64,000 nt of DNA, from contig NZ_BQKE01000001.1 of assembly GCF_036244895.1 (NCBI RefSeq), forward strand, positions 186,001 through 250,000, in the 5' to 3' direction. The translations under genes and the position numbers were made by a program. The notes beneath the pieces are model-generated. The model was given only the letters and a program-made list of their open reading frames with translations. It was not told the origin of the DNA and did not search any database. The first letter of the stretch is position 1. Every line of letters begins with the position of its first letter. Source of the DNA: Persicobacter diffluens. Its GTDB lineage: Bacteria > Bacteroidota > Bacteroidia > Cytophagales > Cyclobacteriaceae. Positions 23,658 through 32,347 of this stretch are shown here, piece after piece.

Positions 23658-23712
23658 TAAGCCCAATTGGGATAGCTTGCTTTCTCCTCATTCATTTTCT
23701 CGTTGGAAAAAA
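23658..23712 (+). repeat. Interspersed repeat, copy G (truncated)
   Basis: Only about 55 bp remain: a shortened but still palindromic CCCAATTGGG, the conserved core CTTTCTCCTCATTCAT and the CGTTGGAAAAAA start of the outer hairpin. Both terminal inverted repeats are missing. It lies between convergent higA and feoB. Confidence 0.8.
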
Positions 23713-23718
23713 TGCAAT

Positions 23719-23749
23719 AAAAAGGCGAACCATGGAGGTTCGCCTTTTT
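23719..23749. terminator. Bidirectional intrinsic terminator, higA/feoB
   Basis: Perfect 13-bp stem AAAAAGGCGAACC (23719-23731) with GGTTCGCCTTTTT (23737-23749), 5-nt loop. It serves feoB on the minus strand and probably higA on the plus. Confidence 0.92.
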
Positions 23750-23767
23750 AGTATTTTTAAAGAAAAA

Positions 23768-25897
23768 CTATATCAATGTTTGATAGGCAATCAGGGCTGA
23801 AACATAAGCCAGACCGGTCAGGTAGGCCAATTGTACCATCGGCCACTTCCAGCTTTTAGTTTCTCTTTTTACAATAGCCAGTGTACTCATGCACTGCATG
23901 GCAATGGCGTAGAATATCATCAGGGAAATTCCACTGGCCAGATTAAAGACCGGTAATCCGGTTTTGGGGTTAATCTCCGTGGCGAGTCGGTCTTTCACCG
24001 TTTTGGTGTTTTCGGCATCTGTTCCCACACTGTAAATGGTGGCCATGGATCCTACAAATACTTCTCTGGCCGCAAAGGAAGTGATCAGGGCGATCCCGAT
24101 TTTCCAGTCATATCCAAGCGGTTCGATCACCGGCTCAATGGCTTTGCCCAAATATCCGGCGAAGGAATGCTCCAGCTTATAGGAAGCAATCAGGTTTTCC
24201 AGCTCTTCCTGATCATTTCCCTGATATTGTTCCGTGACGATGCTTTCTGCTTGTGCAATTTCACTTCCGGGACCATAGCTTGCCAATACCCATAATACGA
24301 TAGAAATGATGAAAATAATTTTACCTGCGGAGAATACGAAGGTTTTGGATTTTTCATAAATCGTTAGTCCCACGTTTTTCCATCTGGGCATTCTGAAAGA
24401 AGGCAATTCCATGATCAGGAATGGGCGTTGAGGTGAATTGATGATCTTATGCATAATCAAAGCAATACCCAGCGCCAGGACAAATCCCAATACATATAAT
24501 CCCATCAGCACCAAACCCTGAAGATTAAAGAAACCGATGGATTCGTCCGGAATCACCAAGGCAATCAGAATGGTGTAAACCGGCAGACGAGCCGAACAGC
24601 TGATCAGTGGTGCTACCAAAATGGTGATAAGGCGCTCTTTCCAGTTTTCGATATTCCGAGCAGCCATTACCGCCGGAATTGCACAAGCTACTCCTGAAAT
24701 CAGTGGCACAATACTTTTTCCATTCAGGCCAAATACCCGCATGATCCGGTCGGTGAGGAATACGGCACGGGCCATATAGCCGGTTTCTTCCAGAAGTGCG
24801 ATGAAGGCAAAAAGAATGGCAATTTGAGGAACGAAAATGACGATTCCGCCAATCCCCGGAATGATTCCTTCGCTGATGAGCGAATTTAAAGCTCCGTCCG
24901 GAAGAGTAGCACTAATCCATTCTCCCAATGCTCCGAATTGTTCATCTATGAAATCCATTGGAATACTGGCCCAGGAATAAATGGCCTGGAACATGAAGAA
25001 TAAGATTCCAATGAAAATAAAATATCCCCAGAGTGGGTGGGTAAGTATTTTGTCCAGTTGGGAAGAGACGCGAAGGTTTTCCTCAATTTTTTTGTTATGA
25101 GGTTTTACTTCTCTCAGGATATCATCCAGCAGGCGGTAACGGTTTATGGTTTCCTGTGCCTGCAGTTGGTGACTTTTAAAGGAAGAGTTTTCCTTGATCT
25201 CATCAATGATGTCGATGTCCTCCGGGCCGATACCCGCATAGGTATCGGTCTGCTGCATCATTTGATATACCCGGTAGGGGTGCTCATCAGGGAAGGCAGC
25301 CGTTGCCCGATAGAATAAATCATCATGCACATAGGATTCCATCGGAAGGAAAGGCTCCGGGATATGATATTCGAATCGCTCGATTTCAGCGATTAATTCC
25401 TCCATTCCCTCTCCATTTCTACCATTCACCGGAATAATAGGACTGTCTAATTTTTGAGCTAATAGCTCAAGATCTAATTGGTCTTTCTCCGGCAATACGT
25501 CCAGCATGGTCATGGCTATAATAGCCGGCACGCCCATATCTTTGATTTGGGAGAAAAGCAAAAGATTACGCTTCAGGTGAGCCGCATCCACCACGACAAC
25601 CGCCATATCCGGGAAATTATCTGATTCCGGATTGGTGACTTCCGTAAAAAATACCCGTTCGTCAGCGGAACGGGGATAAATACTGTAAGTGCCGGGAAAG
25701 TCTACGATTTGAACTTTGCGCGATTTAATCTTATTGCAGGGGCCGGATTTTTTATCGACCGTAACACCGGGAAAGTTTCCTACTTTTTGATTAAGACCTG
25801 TAAGTAAGTTAAAAATGGAGGTCTTACCGGCGTTGGGGTTACCAATAAGGGCAACCTTTAAAATATTTTCACGCACAGATTTACGATATTTTTTCAA
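23768..25897 (-). CDS. feoB: Ferrous iron transporter FeoB
   Basis: 709 residues. N-terminal G domain with the P-loop GNPNAGKTSIFN, DFPGTYS and the later TMLD motif (about 10-180), a helical GDI-like region (180-290), then the membrane domain (about 290-709) with two Gate-type repeats (GYMARAVFLTDR, PLISGVACAIPAVMAAR, SCSARLPVY; and later FAAREVFVGSMATIY). It imports Fe(II) across the inner membrane, driven or regulated by GTP. The start overlaps feoA by 17 bp, so translation is coupled. The operon is preceded by a candidate metal-repressor site. Confidence 0.97.
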   Translation of the reverse strand: MKKYRKSVRENILKVALIGNPNAGKTSIFNLLTGLNQKVGNFPGVTVDKKSGPCNKIKSRKVQIVDFPGTYSIYPRSADERVFFTEVTNPESDNFPDMAVVVVDAAHLKRNLLLFSQIKDMGVPAIIAMTMLDVLPEKDQLDLELLAQKLDSPIIPVNGRNGEGMEELIAEIERFEYHIPEPFLPMESYVHDDLFYRATAAFPDEHPYRVYQMMQQTDTYAGIGPEDIDIIDEIKENSSFKSHQLQAQETINRYRLLDDILREVKPHNKKIEENLRVSSQLDKILTHPLWGYFIFIGILFFMFQAIYSWASIPMDFIDEQFGALGEWISATLPDGALNSLISEGIIPGIGGIVIFVPQIAILFAFIALLEETGYMARAVFLTDRIMRVFGLNGKSIVPLISGVACAIPAVMAARNIENWKERLITILVAPLISCSARLPVYTILIALVIPDESIGFFNLQGLVLMGLYVLGFVLALGIALIMHKIINSPQRPFLIMELPSFRMPRWKNVGLTIYEKSKTFVFSAGKIIFIISIVLWVLASYGPGSEIAQAESIVTEQYQGNDQEELENLIASYKLEHSFAGYLGKAIEPVIEPLGYDWKIGIALITSFAAREVFVGSMATIYSVGTDAENTKTVKDRLATEINPKTGLPVFNLASGISLMIFYAIAMQCMSTLAIVKRETKSWKWPMVQLAYLTGLAYVSALIAYQTLI

Positions 25898-26105
25898 TCA
25901 TGACGGTGGAGGCTTCTTTTTTACGCAAAGAAACGCGGGAGCCTGCTACATCAATGGCAATTGGATCACCTAAAGGCGCAATACAACTCAGGGTAATTTC
26001 TTCCCCGGGTAAACAGCCCATATCCAATAGGCGAAGGGATAGTTCCTCGTCAGAAAATCCTGTGACGATTCCCTTTTGTCCAATTTTCAAATCTGCAATG
26101 TTCAT
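25881..26105 (-). CDS. feoA: Ferrous iron transport protein FeoA
   Basis: 74 residues, a small SH3-like protein: MNIADLKIGQKGIVTGFS, then RLLDMGCLPGEEITL and PIAIDVAGSRVSLRKKEA. It is a cytosolic partner needed for full FeoB activity. It overlaps the feoB start by 17 bp. A TTTAGA-N5-TCTAAA inverted repeat lies 20 bp before its start codon, the right place for iron-dependent repression. Confidence 0.96.
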   Translation of the reverse strand: MNIADLKIGQKGIVTGFSDEELSLRLLDMGCLPGEEITLSCIAPLGDPIAIDVAGSRVSLRKKEASTVMIEKIS

Positions 26106-26124
26106 GATTTTTATACGAAACTAA

Positions 26125-26141
26125 TTTAGAACTGATCTAAA
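26125..26141. promoter_or_regulatory. Candidate iron-repressor operator before feoAB
   Basis: TTTAGA-ACTGA-TCTAAA, a perfect 6-5-6 inverted repeat, within a wider CTAATTT...AAATTAG pair (26121-26151). It shares its frame with the site at 12096-12114. A Fur- or DtxR-family protein is the likely ligand; which one is inference. Confidence 0.65.
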
Positions 26142-26247
26142 CGCAAATTAGTATTTTTTCCTTAACAAAACGATGTTGGAGAATTAAAATATAGAACAGG
26201 ATATGAGATAATTAGTTGTTGTCCGGGCAATTTATTGGAGGGCATAA

Positions 26248-26276
26248 AAAAAGCTGCCCCGGGAGAGACAGCTTTC
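26248..26276 (-). terminator. Intrinsic terminator of lysC
   Basis: AAAGCTG/CAGCTTT stem with a 12-nt loop; on the minus strand it is followed by a seven-T run. Confidence 0.85.
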
Positions 26277-26300
26277 TATTAATGATTGCTTTATAGTTGC

Positions 26301-27617
26301 TTAGAAAAGGAATTCATTCAGACGACAAAGTGACTTCTCTTTGTTTTCACTTCCCACTAAAAGGGAAATGTTGTAATCTGAACCTCCATAGGAAATCATT
26401 CGGATTGGCACTTCTTCCATAGCATCCAGTACTTTGGTTGCGATACCCACTTTTTCCTCTCCAAAGTCTCCCACTACACAAACGATGGACTGATTGCGGT
26501 CCACCTGCACCTGGCCGAATTTCTCTAAGGTTTCCAGGATCTGAGGAAGTTGTTCATCATTATCAATGGTTAATGAGACTGCTACCTCAGAAGTAGTGAT
26601 CATATCGATTGGTGTTTTATATTTTTCAAACACCTCGAAGATCTGACGGATAAATCCATAAGCCAGTACCATTCGATTGGAACGGATTTTTATAGCGGTA
26701 ATGCCATCTTTTGCAGCAACTGCTTTTACAGCTCCGGTTGCCGAAAAATGCTGACTGATCAAAGTACCCGGTGCTTTTGGCTCCATTGTATTCTTCAATC
26801 GTACCGGAACATTGTAACGTTGTGCAGGGATAATGGACGTCGGGTGCAGGATTTTTGCACCAAAATAGGCCAATTCGGAAGCTTCATCAAAGCTCAACTC
26901 CGGAATTGGAAAAGTGTTTTCTACTACTCTAGGGTCATTGTTGTGCATGCCGTCAATGTCCGTCCAGATCTGCGTTTCTGATGCCTGAATGGCAGCGCCG
27001 ATCAAAGTAGCGGTATAGTCAGATCCACCGCGGCTCAGGTTGGAAACCTCGCCTTCGTGGTCACGACAAATATAGCCCTGGGTGATAAAAAGTTGAGTGC
27101 CTTCAGCAGCTTCCACCAAGGCGGACAGTTCTCTGGAAGTGAATTCCAGGTCCGGCTCATGGTCTTCGTTTACTAGCATAAAATCCAATGCCGGCAGCAA
27201 TTGTGCTTTTACGCCTTGTTCGTGCAGGTAAGTGGTGAATAGCTTGGTGGACATTAATTCGCCTTGTGCCAATAATTCCTTATTCAGGCGCTTGTTGAAG
27301 AAGTGTCCGGGCAAAGTGCGGATGAAGCTAAAGTGTTCATCAATGATTTGTTTTGCCTTGGCCAATGCATTATCGCCGATTACTAATTTGGGATAGAATG
27401 CCAAATAGTGCTCGTAAAGCTCTTCAATTAATTGGCGGGCCAAATCATTGTTTTTGGCTGTTAACGCATCTCCAATTGCCACTAAGGCGTTAGTAGTGCC
27501 CGAAAGAGCGGACAATACCACGATTTTACGTTCTGAATCTGCCTGAATTAATTCTGCTACGCGATGCATACGCTCCGGTCTTCCTACCGAAGTGCCTCCA
27601 AACTTGTATACCTGCAT
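26301..27617 (-). CDS. lysC: Aspartate kinase
   Basis: 438 residues: amino-acid kinase domain (1-285) with KFGGTSVGRPERM at the N terminus, the FITQGYICRD and RGGSDYTATLIGAA nucleotide/aspartate-binding segments, and a C-terminal regulatory ACT pair (about 300-438). It phosphorylates aspartate, the first step towards lysine, threonine and methionine, and is monofunctional here (no homoserine dehydrogenase). Lysine or threonine feedback through the ACT domains is expected from the family. It has its own terminator; no riboswitch-like leader is visible in the short upstream gap. Confidence 0.95.
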   Translation of the reverse strand: MQVYKFGGTSVGRPERMHRVAELIQADSERKIVVLSALSGTTNALVAIGDALTAKNNDLARQLIEELYEHYLAFYPKLVIGDNALAKAKQIIDEHFSFIRTLPGHFFNKRLNKELLAQGELMSTKLFTTYLHEQGVKAQLLPALDFMLVNEDHEPDLEFTSRELSALVEAAEGTQLFITQGYICRDHEGEVSNLSRGGSDYTATLIGAAIQASETQIWTDIDGMHNNDPRVVENTFPIPELSFDEASELAYFGAKILHPTSIIPAQRYNVPVRLKNTMEPKAPGTLISQHFSATGAVKAVAAKDGITAIKIRSNRMVLAYGFIRQIFEVFEKYKTPIDMITTSEVAVSLTIDNDEQLPQILETLEKFGQVQVDRNQSIVCVVGDFGEEKVGIATKVLDAMEEVPIRMISYGGSDYNISLLVGSENKEKSLCRLNEFLF

Positions 27618-27671
27618 GACCTGTATAATATTTATCGTTTTTTACTCAAGTTTCAAGAGGCAGTGAACTAA

Positions 27672-27698
27672 AAACGGGCAAGGAGTTCTCCCTGCCCG
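27672..27698 (-). terminator. Intrinsic terminator of ribH
   Basis: Near-perfect hairpin CGGGCA...TGCCCG with inner GG/CC pairs, followed on the minus strand by TTTTTAGTT. Confidence 0.85.
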
Positions 27699-27707
27699 AA
27701 GCTGTAT

Positions 27708-28184
27708 TTAGAATCCCAGCATTTTAATTGCTGTGATCGCTGCCTCGTCTCCTTTATTTCCATGTTTCCCGCCGGCTCTGTCCAACGCCTGTTCCTGCGT
27801 ATCTGGGGTAAGCACACCGAAAATTACGGGTTTATTGAATTTCAAATTCACTTCTGTAATACCAATCGCTACGGCCTGATTGATGAAGTCAAAATGTTTG
27901 GTTTCACCCTGAATCACGCATCCCAGGCAAATGACCGCATCCACATCAGCACGTTGTGCCATCCACTGTGCGCCTAAGGATAATTCGTAACTTCCCGGAA
28001 CATTCTTTCGGATGATATTCTTTTCAGAAACCCCATTGACTAAAAGTGTTTCTTTAGCCCCCTTATAAAGGGCTTCTGTTACTTCCTCATTCCATTCCGA
28101 CACTACAATTGCGAAAGTCTTGCCACTTACGTCAGATAAGTTTTTATCAGAATATTCGCTCAGATTTTTTAGTGCAGTTGCCAT
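27708..28184 (-). CDS. ribH: 6,7-dimethyl-8-ribityllumazine synthase
   Basis: 158 residues, normal length. It condenses 5-amino-6-ribitylaminouracil with dihydroxybutanone phosphate, the penultimate step of riboflavin synthesis. Characteristic segments are VSEWNEEVTEALYKGA, VPGSYELSLGAQWM, ICLGCVIQGETKHFDFI (active-site His) and KPVIFGVLTPDTQEQALDRAGG. Riboflavin synthase lies 20 kb away (47638-48267), so the pathway is not clustered. No FMN riboswitch is visible upstream. Confidence 0.96.
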   Translation of the reverse strand: MATALKNLSEYSDKNLSDVSGKTFAIVVSEWNEEVTEALYKGAKETLLVNGVSEKNIIRKNVPGSYELSLGAQWMAQRADVDAVICLGCVIQGETKHFDFINQAVAIGITEVNLKFNKPVIFGVLTPDTQEQALDRAGGKHGNKGDEAAITAIKMLGF

Positions 28185-28687
28185 ATGTATTACAGTTCAA
28201 ATTTAGATGAATAAAAAGAATCGTGGTCAATTATTTTCCCGCTTTTATGTAAATCGATTCTAACAAATTGTTATAAAATGGAATAAACGCCGCCGATGGG
28301 TTTTATTATTATAACAACTGTTAGATTTATAAAACAACGGTTTTATTTGACGCTCAAAAGTACAATTAATTTTTGGGATTGAGGTTTGAAACTATTGGTG
28401 GATTTATGGGAAATGGGATTTAACTCCTCTCTAATTCAGGCTGATGTAAAATTGATTGTTTTCCATTCTCATATTCAAGTTTTGACTAAAATGGGAAAGC
28501 GATAATTGCTTTTTTCGTTTTAGTGTTTAGTCGTTGCCAATTTTTCGGTCAGTAAGGGTGTCCGCAGGGGGCGGTGGTGGCTTCAGATTGCCTGTTGAGC
28601 GGAGAAAGGTTGCAAATTGTTTAATTAGTAGCCAGAGGCCGGCCATTTGTACAGGGATGAACGATCAGGAGCGATCTTTTTTTCAAC
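28185..28687. other. Intergenic stretch upstream of ribH
   Basis: About 500 bp without a gene. The only structure I see is a perfect 7-bp hairpin ATAAAAC-AACG-GTTTTAT (28329-28346) near an AACAACTGTT palindrome. A plus-strand open frame at 28534-28791 lacks any sign of being real. Repeat copy E begins at 28688. Confidence 0.45.
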
Positions 28688-28906
28688 TTAAGCTGAATTC
28701 TTATTGCTTAAATCTTCGTTTGGCTGCCGGGTGGGGAAAATCAAGGAATAGTTACCAATTTCAACTGTTTTCCAAGGGAACAGGTGAATGAGGAGAAAGC
28801 AAGCCTGCGCAAATTTGGGTTATTAATAAATCAATAAACACCATCTTATCGAGCTGAAAATATGCCACTTTAGGGGAATTGCTGAATTTAGCGGTGAATA
28901 ATTCGA
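28688..28906 (-). repeat. Interspersed ~220-bp repeat, copy E (diverged)
   Basis: Inverted orientation, 63 bp past the stop of the TPR gene. CGAATTATTCACCGCTAAATT survives at the right end read in reverse; the left end keeps only TTAAGC. Core ATGAATGAGGAGAAAG is intact, while the palindrome and hairpin are decayed. Confidence 0.8.
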
Positions 28907-28917
28907 GAAAGGGCAAT

Positions 28918-28951
28918 AAAAAAAGGGATCAGCTTTTGGCTAATCCCTTTT
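28918..28951 (-). terminator. Intrinsic terminator of the TPR gene
   Basis: Nested hairpin: AAAAGGGAT with ATCCCTTTT and an inner AGC/GCT pair around a TTTTG loop, with A- and T-rich flanks. Confidence 0.88.
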
Positions 28952-28969
28952 GTATTTTTTTGGCTAATC

Positions 28970-29686
28970 TTAGTTGATCATTCCGTTCACGCGCGCTAGT
29001 TGCTTGCGGGCTTCCTGATACTCGTTAGCATCTGAGTAGTCATTTACGATAGTCTCCAGGCTTGACTTTGCCGTTTTCAAGTCACCTTTCAATTCAGCCG
29101 CTAAAGCTGCTTTTTTCAGGTAAATCGGAGAAAAGAATTTGTTGGCTTTGTAGTTGGCCGCTTTCTGATAGTAAGAAAGTGCATCCCCATAGCTTTTCTT
29201 TTCCATATAGCCATCACCAATCAAGGCATAAGTTTTTGCCTGAATCAACTGATCTGAAGGGCTGAAGCCTTTCAAAGTGTTGATGGCCTTATCAAACTCA
29301 CCCTGACGCAAGTAAATTACACCTGTGTAATAGTTTGCCAATTTACCTGCAGGAGTGCTGCCATATTCGTCGGCAATTTTAAGAAAACCATAGCTGTTTC
29401 CATCTCCATTTAAAGCCAGGTTAAGGCTGTCTTGCTCAAAGTAGTACTGCGCCTGAAACATTTCTGCCTGTGCAGTTTTATCTTTGCCGGAAATGAAGCT
29501 CTGGTAAAAGAAAAACAATCCTACCGCCACGATCAAAGCTACGGATCCACCAATTACGGCTACCTTGTTTTTTTCTAAAAACTCTTCTGATTTACTCAGG
29601 CGGTCAGCAATCGCTTCTGGATTTTCCAATAACTCCTGACCTGTATACTTTTCAGCTTCTTCTTGTTTTTTCTTATTCTTTGCCAT
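28970..29686 (-). CDS. Membrane-anchored TPR protein, YfgM-like
   Basis: 238 residues. The cytosolic N terminus is very charged (KNKKKQEEAEKY), one membrane helix spans about 40-62 (VAVIGGSVALIVAVGLFFFYQ), and the rest is a periplasmic array of TPR units (GKLANYYTGVIYLRQGEFDKAI, LIQAKTYALIGDGYMEKKSYGDALSYYQKAA, LKKAALAAELKGDLKTAKSSLE). The layout matches YfgM-like proteins that assist envelope protein traffic in other bacteria; the role here is inferred. It lies downstream of pdhA on the same strand. Confidence 0.8.
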   Translation of the reverse strand: MAKNKKKQEEAEKYTGQELLENPEAIADRLSKSEEFLEKNKVAVIGGSVALIVAVGLFFFYQSFISGKDKTAQAEMFQAQYYFEQDSLNLALNGDGNSYGFLKIADEYGSTPAGKLANYYTGVIYLRQGEFDKAINTLKGFSPSDQLIQAKTYALIGDGYMEKKSYGDALSYYQKAANYKANKFFSPIYLKKAALAAELKGDLKTAKSSLETIVNDYSDANEYQEARKQLARVNGMIN

Positions 29687-29753
29687 TTGAAAAAATTTTT
29701 AGGGTGCAATAATAATCAATTTTTATTGATATTAAAATAGCGGCCCTCACCGA

Positions 29754-30782
29754 TTATTCTCTAACGAATGGATAGTCTTCCTGAGCGTAAACGTCTGTGA
29801 AAATTTCTTTTGGGTCCGGAAGTGGAGACTCCTCCGCAAATTTTACACATTCTTTTACAGACTCTTTGATTCTGTTATCCATTTCTTTTAATTCCTCTTC
29901 AGTTGCATAACCTTTTTCAAGGATAGTGGCTTTTACCTGCTGAACAGGGTCTTTTTGCTTGTAGCTCTCTACCTCTTCTTTGGTACGGTATTTTGCAGGG
30001 TCAGACATAGAGTGACCTTTGTAGCGGTAAGTGCGGAACTCTAGCAATACAGGACCTTTTCCTGCACGGATATGCTCAGCAGCTTCCTCACAAGCAATAT
30101 GAACCTCTTCCACGCTCATGCCGTCTACCGGACGGGATGGCATATCGTAAGATTCTCCTAATTTATAAAGTTCGATTACGTTAGAAGTACGTTGTACGGA
30201 AGTACCCATGGCGTAACCATTGTTTTCAATCACGAAGATAATAGGCAATTTCATGGTCATGGCCATGTTGAATGCCTCGTGTACCGCACCCTGGCGAGCT
30301 GCACCATCTCCCATATAAGCGATACAAAGGTTATCTGTTCCTTTATATTGTTCAGCGAAAGCCAAACCGGCGCCCAATGGAATTTGTCCACCCACGATAC
30401 CGTGGCCACCGTAGAAGCCATTCTCCACATCGAAGATGTGCATAGACCCACCTTTACCTTTAGAAAGGCCGGTGGCTTTACCGTAAAGCTCAGCCATGAT
30501 ACGCTTTGGGTCAGATCCTAAGGCAATAGGATGAGCGTGATCACGATAAGCGGTAATGTATTTATCCCCTTTTTTTAGTGCGGAAACAGCACCTGCTGCA
30601 CAGGCTTCCTGACCAATATACAAGTGGCAGAATCCACTGATTTTCTGCTGACCATACACACGACCACTCATTTCTTCAAAGCGTCTCATGTGTAGCATGT
30701 TTTCATACCACCACATATAGGTTTCTTTGGAGAAACGCTCCTCAGTAGCCGCAGATCCAGTGTTTGCAGTTTGGTTTGACAT
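29754..30782 (-). CDS. pdhA: Pyruvate dehydrogenase E1 component, alpha subunit
   Basis: 342 residues. The thiamine diphosphate motif is GDGAARQGAVHEAFNMA to ENNGYAMGT (near 165-200); GHGIVGGQIPLGAGLAFA and the phosphorylation-loop-like YRYKGHSMSDPAKYR are also present. The subunit carries TPP chemistry with a beta subunit encoded elsewhere and decarboxylates pyruvate for transfer to E2 lipoyl groups. It is divergent from recF with 115 bp between the start codons, and followed by the TPR gene. Confidence 0.95.
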   Translation of the reverse strand: MSNQTANTGSAATEERFSKETYMWWYENMLHMRRFEEMSGRVYGQQKISGFCHLYIGQEACAAGAVSALKKGDKYITAYRDHAHPIALGSDPKRIMAELYGKATGLSKGKGGSMHIFDVENGFYGGHGIVGGQIPLGAGLAFAEQYKGTDNLCIAYMGDGAARQGAVHEAFNMAMTMKLPIIFVIENNGYAMGTSVQRTSNVIELYKLGESYDMPSRPVDGMSVEEVHIACEEAAEHIRAGKGPVLLEFRTYRYKGHSMSDPAKYRTKEEVESYKQKDPVQQVKATILEKGYATEEELKEMDNRIKESVKECVKFAEESPLPDPKEIFTDVYAQEDYPFVRE

Positions 30783-30897
30783 AATTGTTATATGGTTTTA
30801 TTGTTGTCTTAAGCTTGATTTGCAGAAAACAATTGTAGTTAATAGGTTTGTAGTGGGCGAAAATAATAAAAAGTCGCTGCAATCAATACATTCCTTT

Positions 30898-32007
30898 ATG
30901 TTTCTTTTTAATATCCAACTGCTGAATTTCAAGAATTATGAAGAGCTGAATATGCAGTTTTCACCTCAGATTAATTGTTTGGTTGGAGAAAATGGTAGCG
31001 GAAAAACCAATCTGCTCGATGCTATTCACTATTTATCGCTGGCGAAATCTGCTTTTCCGGGGCAGGACCAGCAAAGCATTCGTCATCAGGAGCCTTTTTT
31101 CAGTATTCGGGGAGAATTCAGGAATGAAGACCGGCAGCATCAGGTATTGTGCGCTTTGCAACAAGGGGCCAAAAAGGTGTTGAGATGCGATCAGGTGCCT
31201 TATGAGCGCCTTTCGGATCATGTGGGGCGATTTCCGGTGGTGATGATGGCGCCCCATGATACGGATTTGATTCGGGAAGGAAGTGAAGAGCGGAGGCGTT
31301 TTTTTGATGCGATTATTTGTCAGACCGATCGTAATTATCTGCAATGGCTGATGGAATACAATGGATTGTTGAAGCAGCGGAATGCGCTGCTGCGTCAGTG
31401 GCAGAAAAATCATATGCCGGCAGATCAGGATCTATTGGAAACCTATAATATTCCCCTATTAGATCGTGCGGAAAAGATCGCCCGCGCGCGCATTTCTTTT
31501 TTGGATCAGTTTGAACCTTTGTTTCAGGCGCATTATCAGGCCTTGTCTGGTGGACGGGAAGAAGTGAGTTTGCGTTACCGGACGGAGGTACTGAAGGAAG
31601 ATTTTAAGGAGAAGTTTGAGCAGGCGACGGAAAAAGATGTCGTCCTGGGAAGAACAACTATGGGGGTGCATCGGGATGATTTCCGATTTTTGATTGGTGG
31701 CCATCCGGTGAAGCGATTTGGTTCACAGGGGCAGCAGAAGTCCTTCGTGGTGGCATTGAAGTTGAGCCATTTTGATTTAATTCATCAGCAGAAAGGGTTT
31801 AAACCTATTTTGTTGCTGGACGATATTTTCGATAAGCTGGATGATCAGCGCATGCAGCACCTGTTGAAAATGGTGGCAGGGCATAAATTCGGACAAATTT
31901 TTATTACTGACGCCCGTCCGGAGCGAACCAAAGGCCTGGTAAAGGAGATTGACGAAGAGGTAAAAATCTTTGAAATTGAAAAGGGAGTAATACAGAATAA
32001 GGAATAG
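30898..32007 (+). CDS. recF: DNA replication and repair protein RecF
   Basis: 369 residues from the ATG at 30898; the frame stays open upstream to 30727, but that extension overlaps pdhA and does not resemble RecF. The family begins MFLFNIQLLNFKNYEEL, as here. Walker A is GENGSGKTNLLDAIHYLS, the signature-like segment GSQGQQKSFVVALKL, and Walker B ILLLDDIFDKLD. RecF loads RecA at gaps in double-stranded DNA. A terminator follows, then two tRNA genes on the other strand. Confidence 0.94.
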   Translation: MFLFNIQLLNFKNYEELNMQFSPQINCLVGENGSGKTNLLDAIHYLSLAKSAFPGQDQQSIRHQEPFFSIRGEFRNEDRQHQVLCALQQGAKKVLRCDQVPYERLSDHVGRFPVVMMAPHDTDLIREGSEERRRFFDAIICQTDRNYLQWLMEYNGLLKQRNALLRQWQKNHMPADQDLLETYNIPLLDRAEKIARARISFLDQFEPLFQAHYQALSGGREEVSLRYRTEVLKEDFKEKFEQATEKDVVLGRTTMGVHRDDFRFLIGGHPVKRFGSQGQQKSFVVALKLSHFDLIHQQKGFKPILLLDDIFDKLDDQRMQHLLKMVAGHKFGQIFITDARPERTKGLVKEIDEEVKIFEIEKGVIQNKE

Positions 32008-32039
32008 TCTGACCGTTTTAGAAAAATATTCAGGCAAAA

Positions 32040-32067
32040 AAAAGCCCATTCGAAAGAATGGGCTTTT
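32040..32067. terminator. Bidirectional intrinsic terminator, recF/tRNA-Arg
   Basis: Perfect 12-bp stem AAAAGCCCATTC (32040-32051) with GAATGGGCTTTT (32056-32067) closed by a GAAA tetraloop, T-rich both ways. Confidence 0.93.
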
Positions 32068-32079
32068 GCTTAAGCATCG

Positions 32080-32153
32080 TGATCCAGCAGGGACTCGAAC
32101 CCCGAACCGCCTGCTTAGAAGGCAGGTGCTCTATCCAGTTGAGCTACTAGACC
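32080..32153 (-). tRNA. tRNA-Arg (TCT)
   Basis: 74 nt on the minus strand without encoded CCA. Acceptor GGTCTAG with CTGGATC plus A73, D-arm AGCTCAACTGGATAGAGC, anticodon loop TTCTAAG giving TCT, T-arm GGTTCGAGTCC. It reads AGA. Preceded by a near-copy 7 bp upstream. Confidence 0.95.
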
Positions 32154-32160
32154 ATTGTGG

Positions 32161-32234
32161 TGATCGCGCAGGGACTCGAACCCCGAACCGTCTGCTTAGA
32201 AGGCAGATGCTCTATCCAGTTGAGCTACGCGACC
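32161..32234 (-). tRNA. tRNA-Arg (TCT), second copy
   Basis: 74 nt on the minus strand. Same anticodon TCT as the copy at 32080-32153, identical D- and T-arms. The acceptor is GGTCGCG with CGCGATC and the anticodon stem differs by a compensated pair. Likely transcribed together from the 113-bp gap upstream. Confidence 0.95.
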
Positions 32235-32347
32235 GTTTCCTTCAATGCTTAAGCGGATGCAAATGTAGGAAGGCTTTGGTAAAAAACAAACCTTAGCGCC
32301 CCATTTTAGCTAATTTTACAAGATTTATTTTCTTTGTGCACCCTTTA

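Noticed and set aside
28534..28791. 85-residue plus-strand open frame upstream of repeat copy E
   Set aside because: It runs into the repeat, has no promoter or recognisable features, and its composition looks random.
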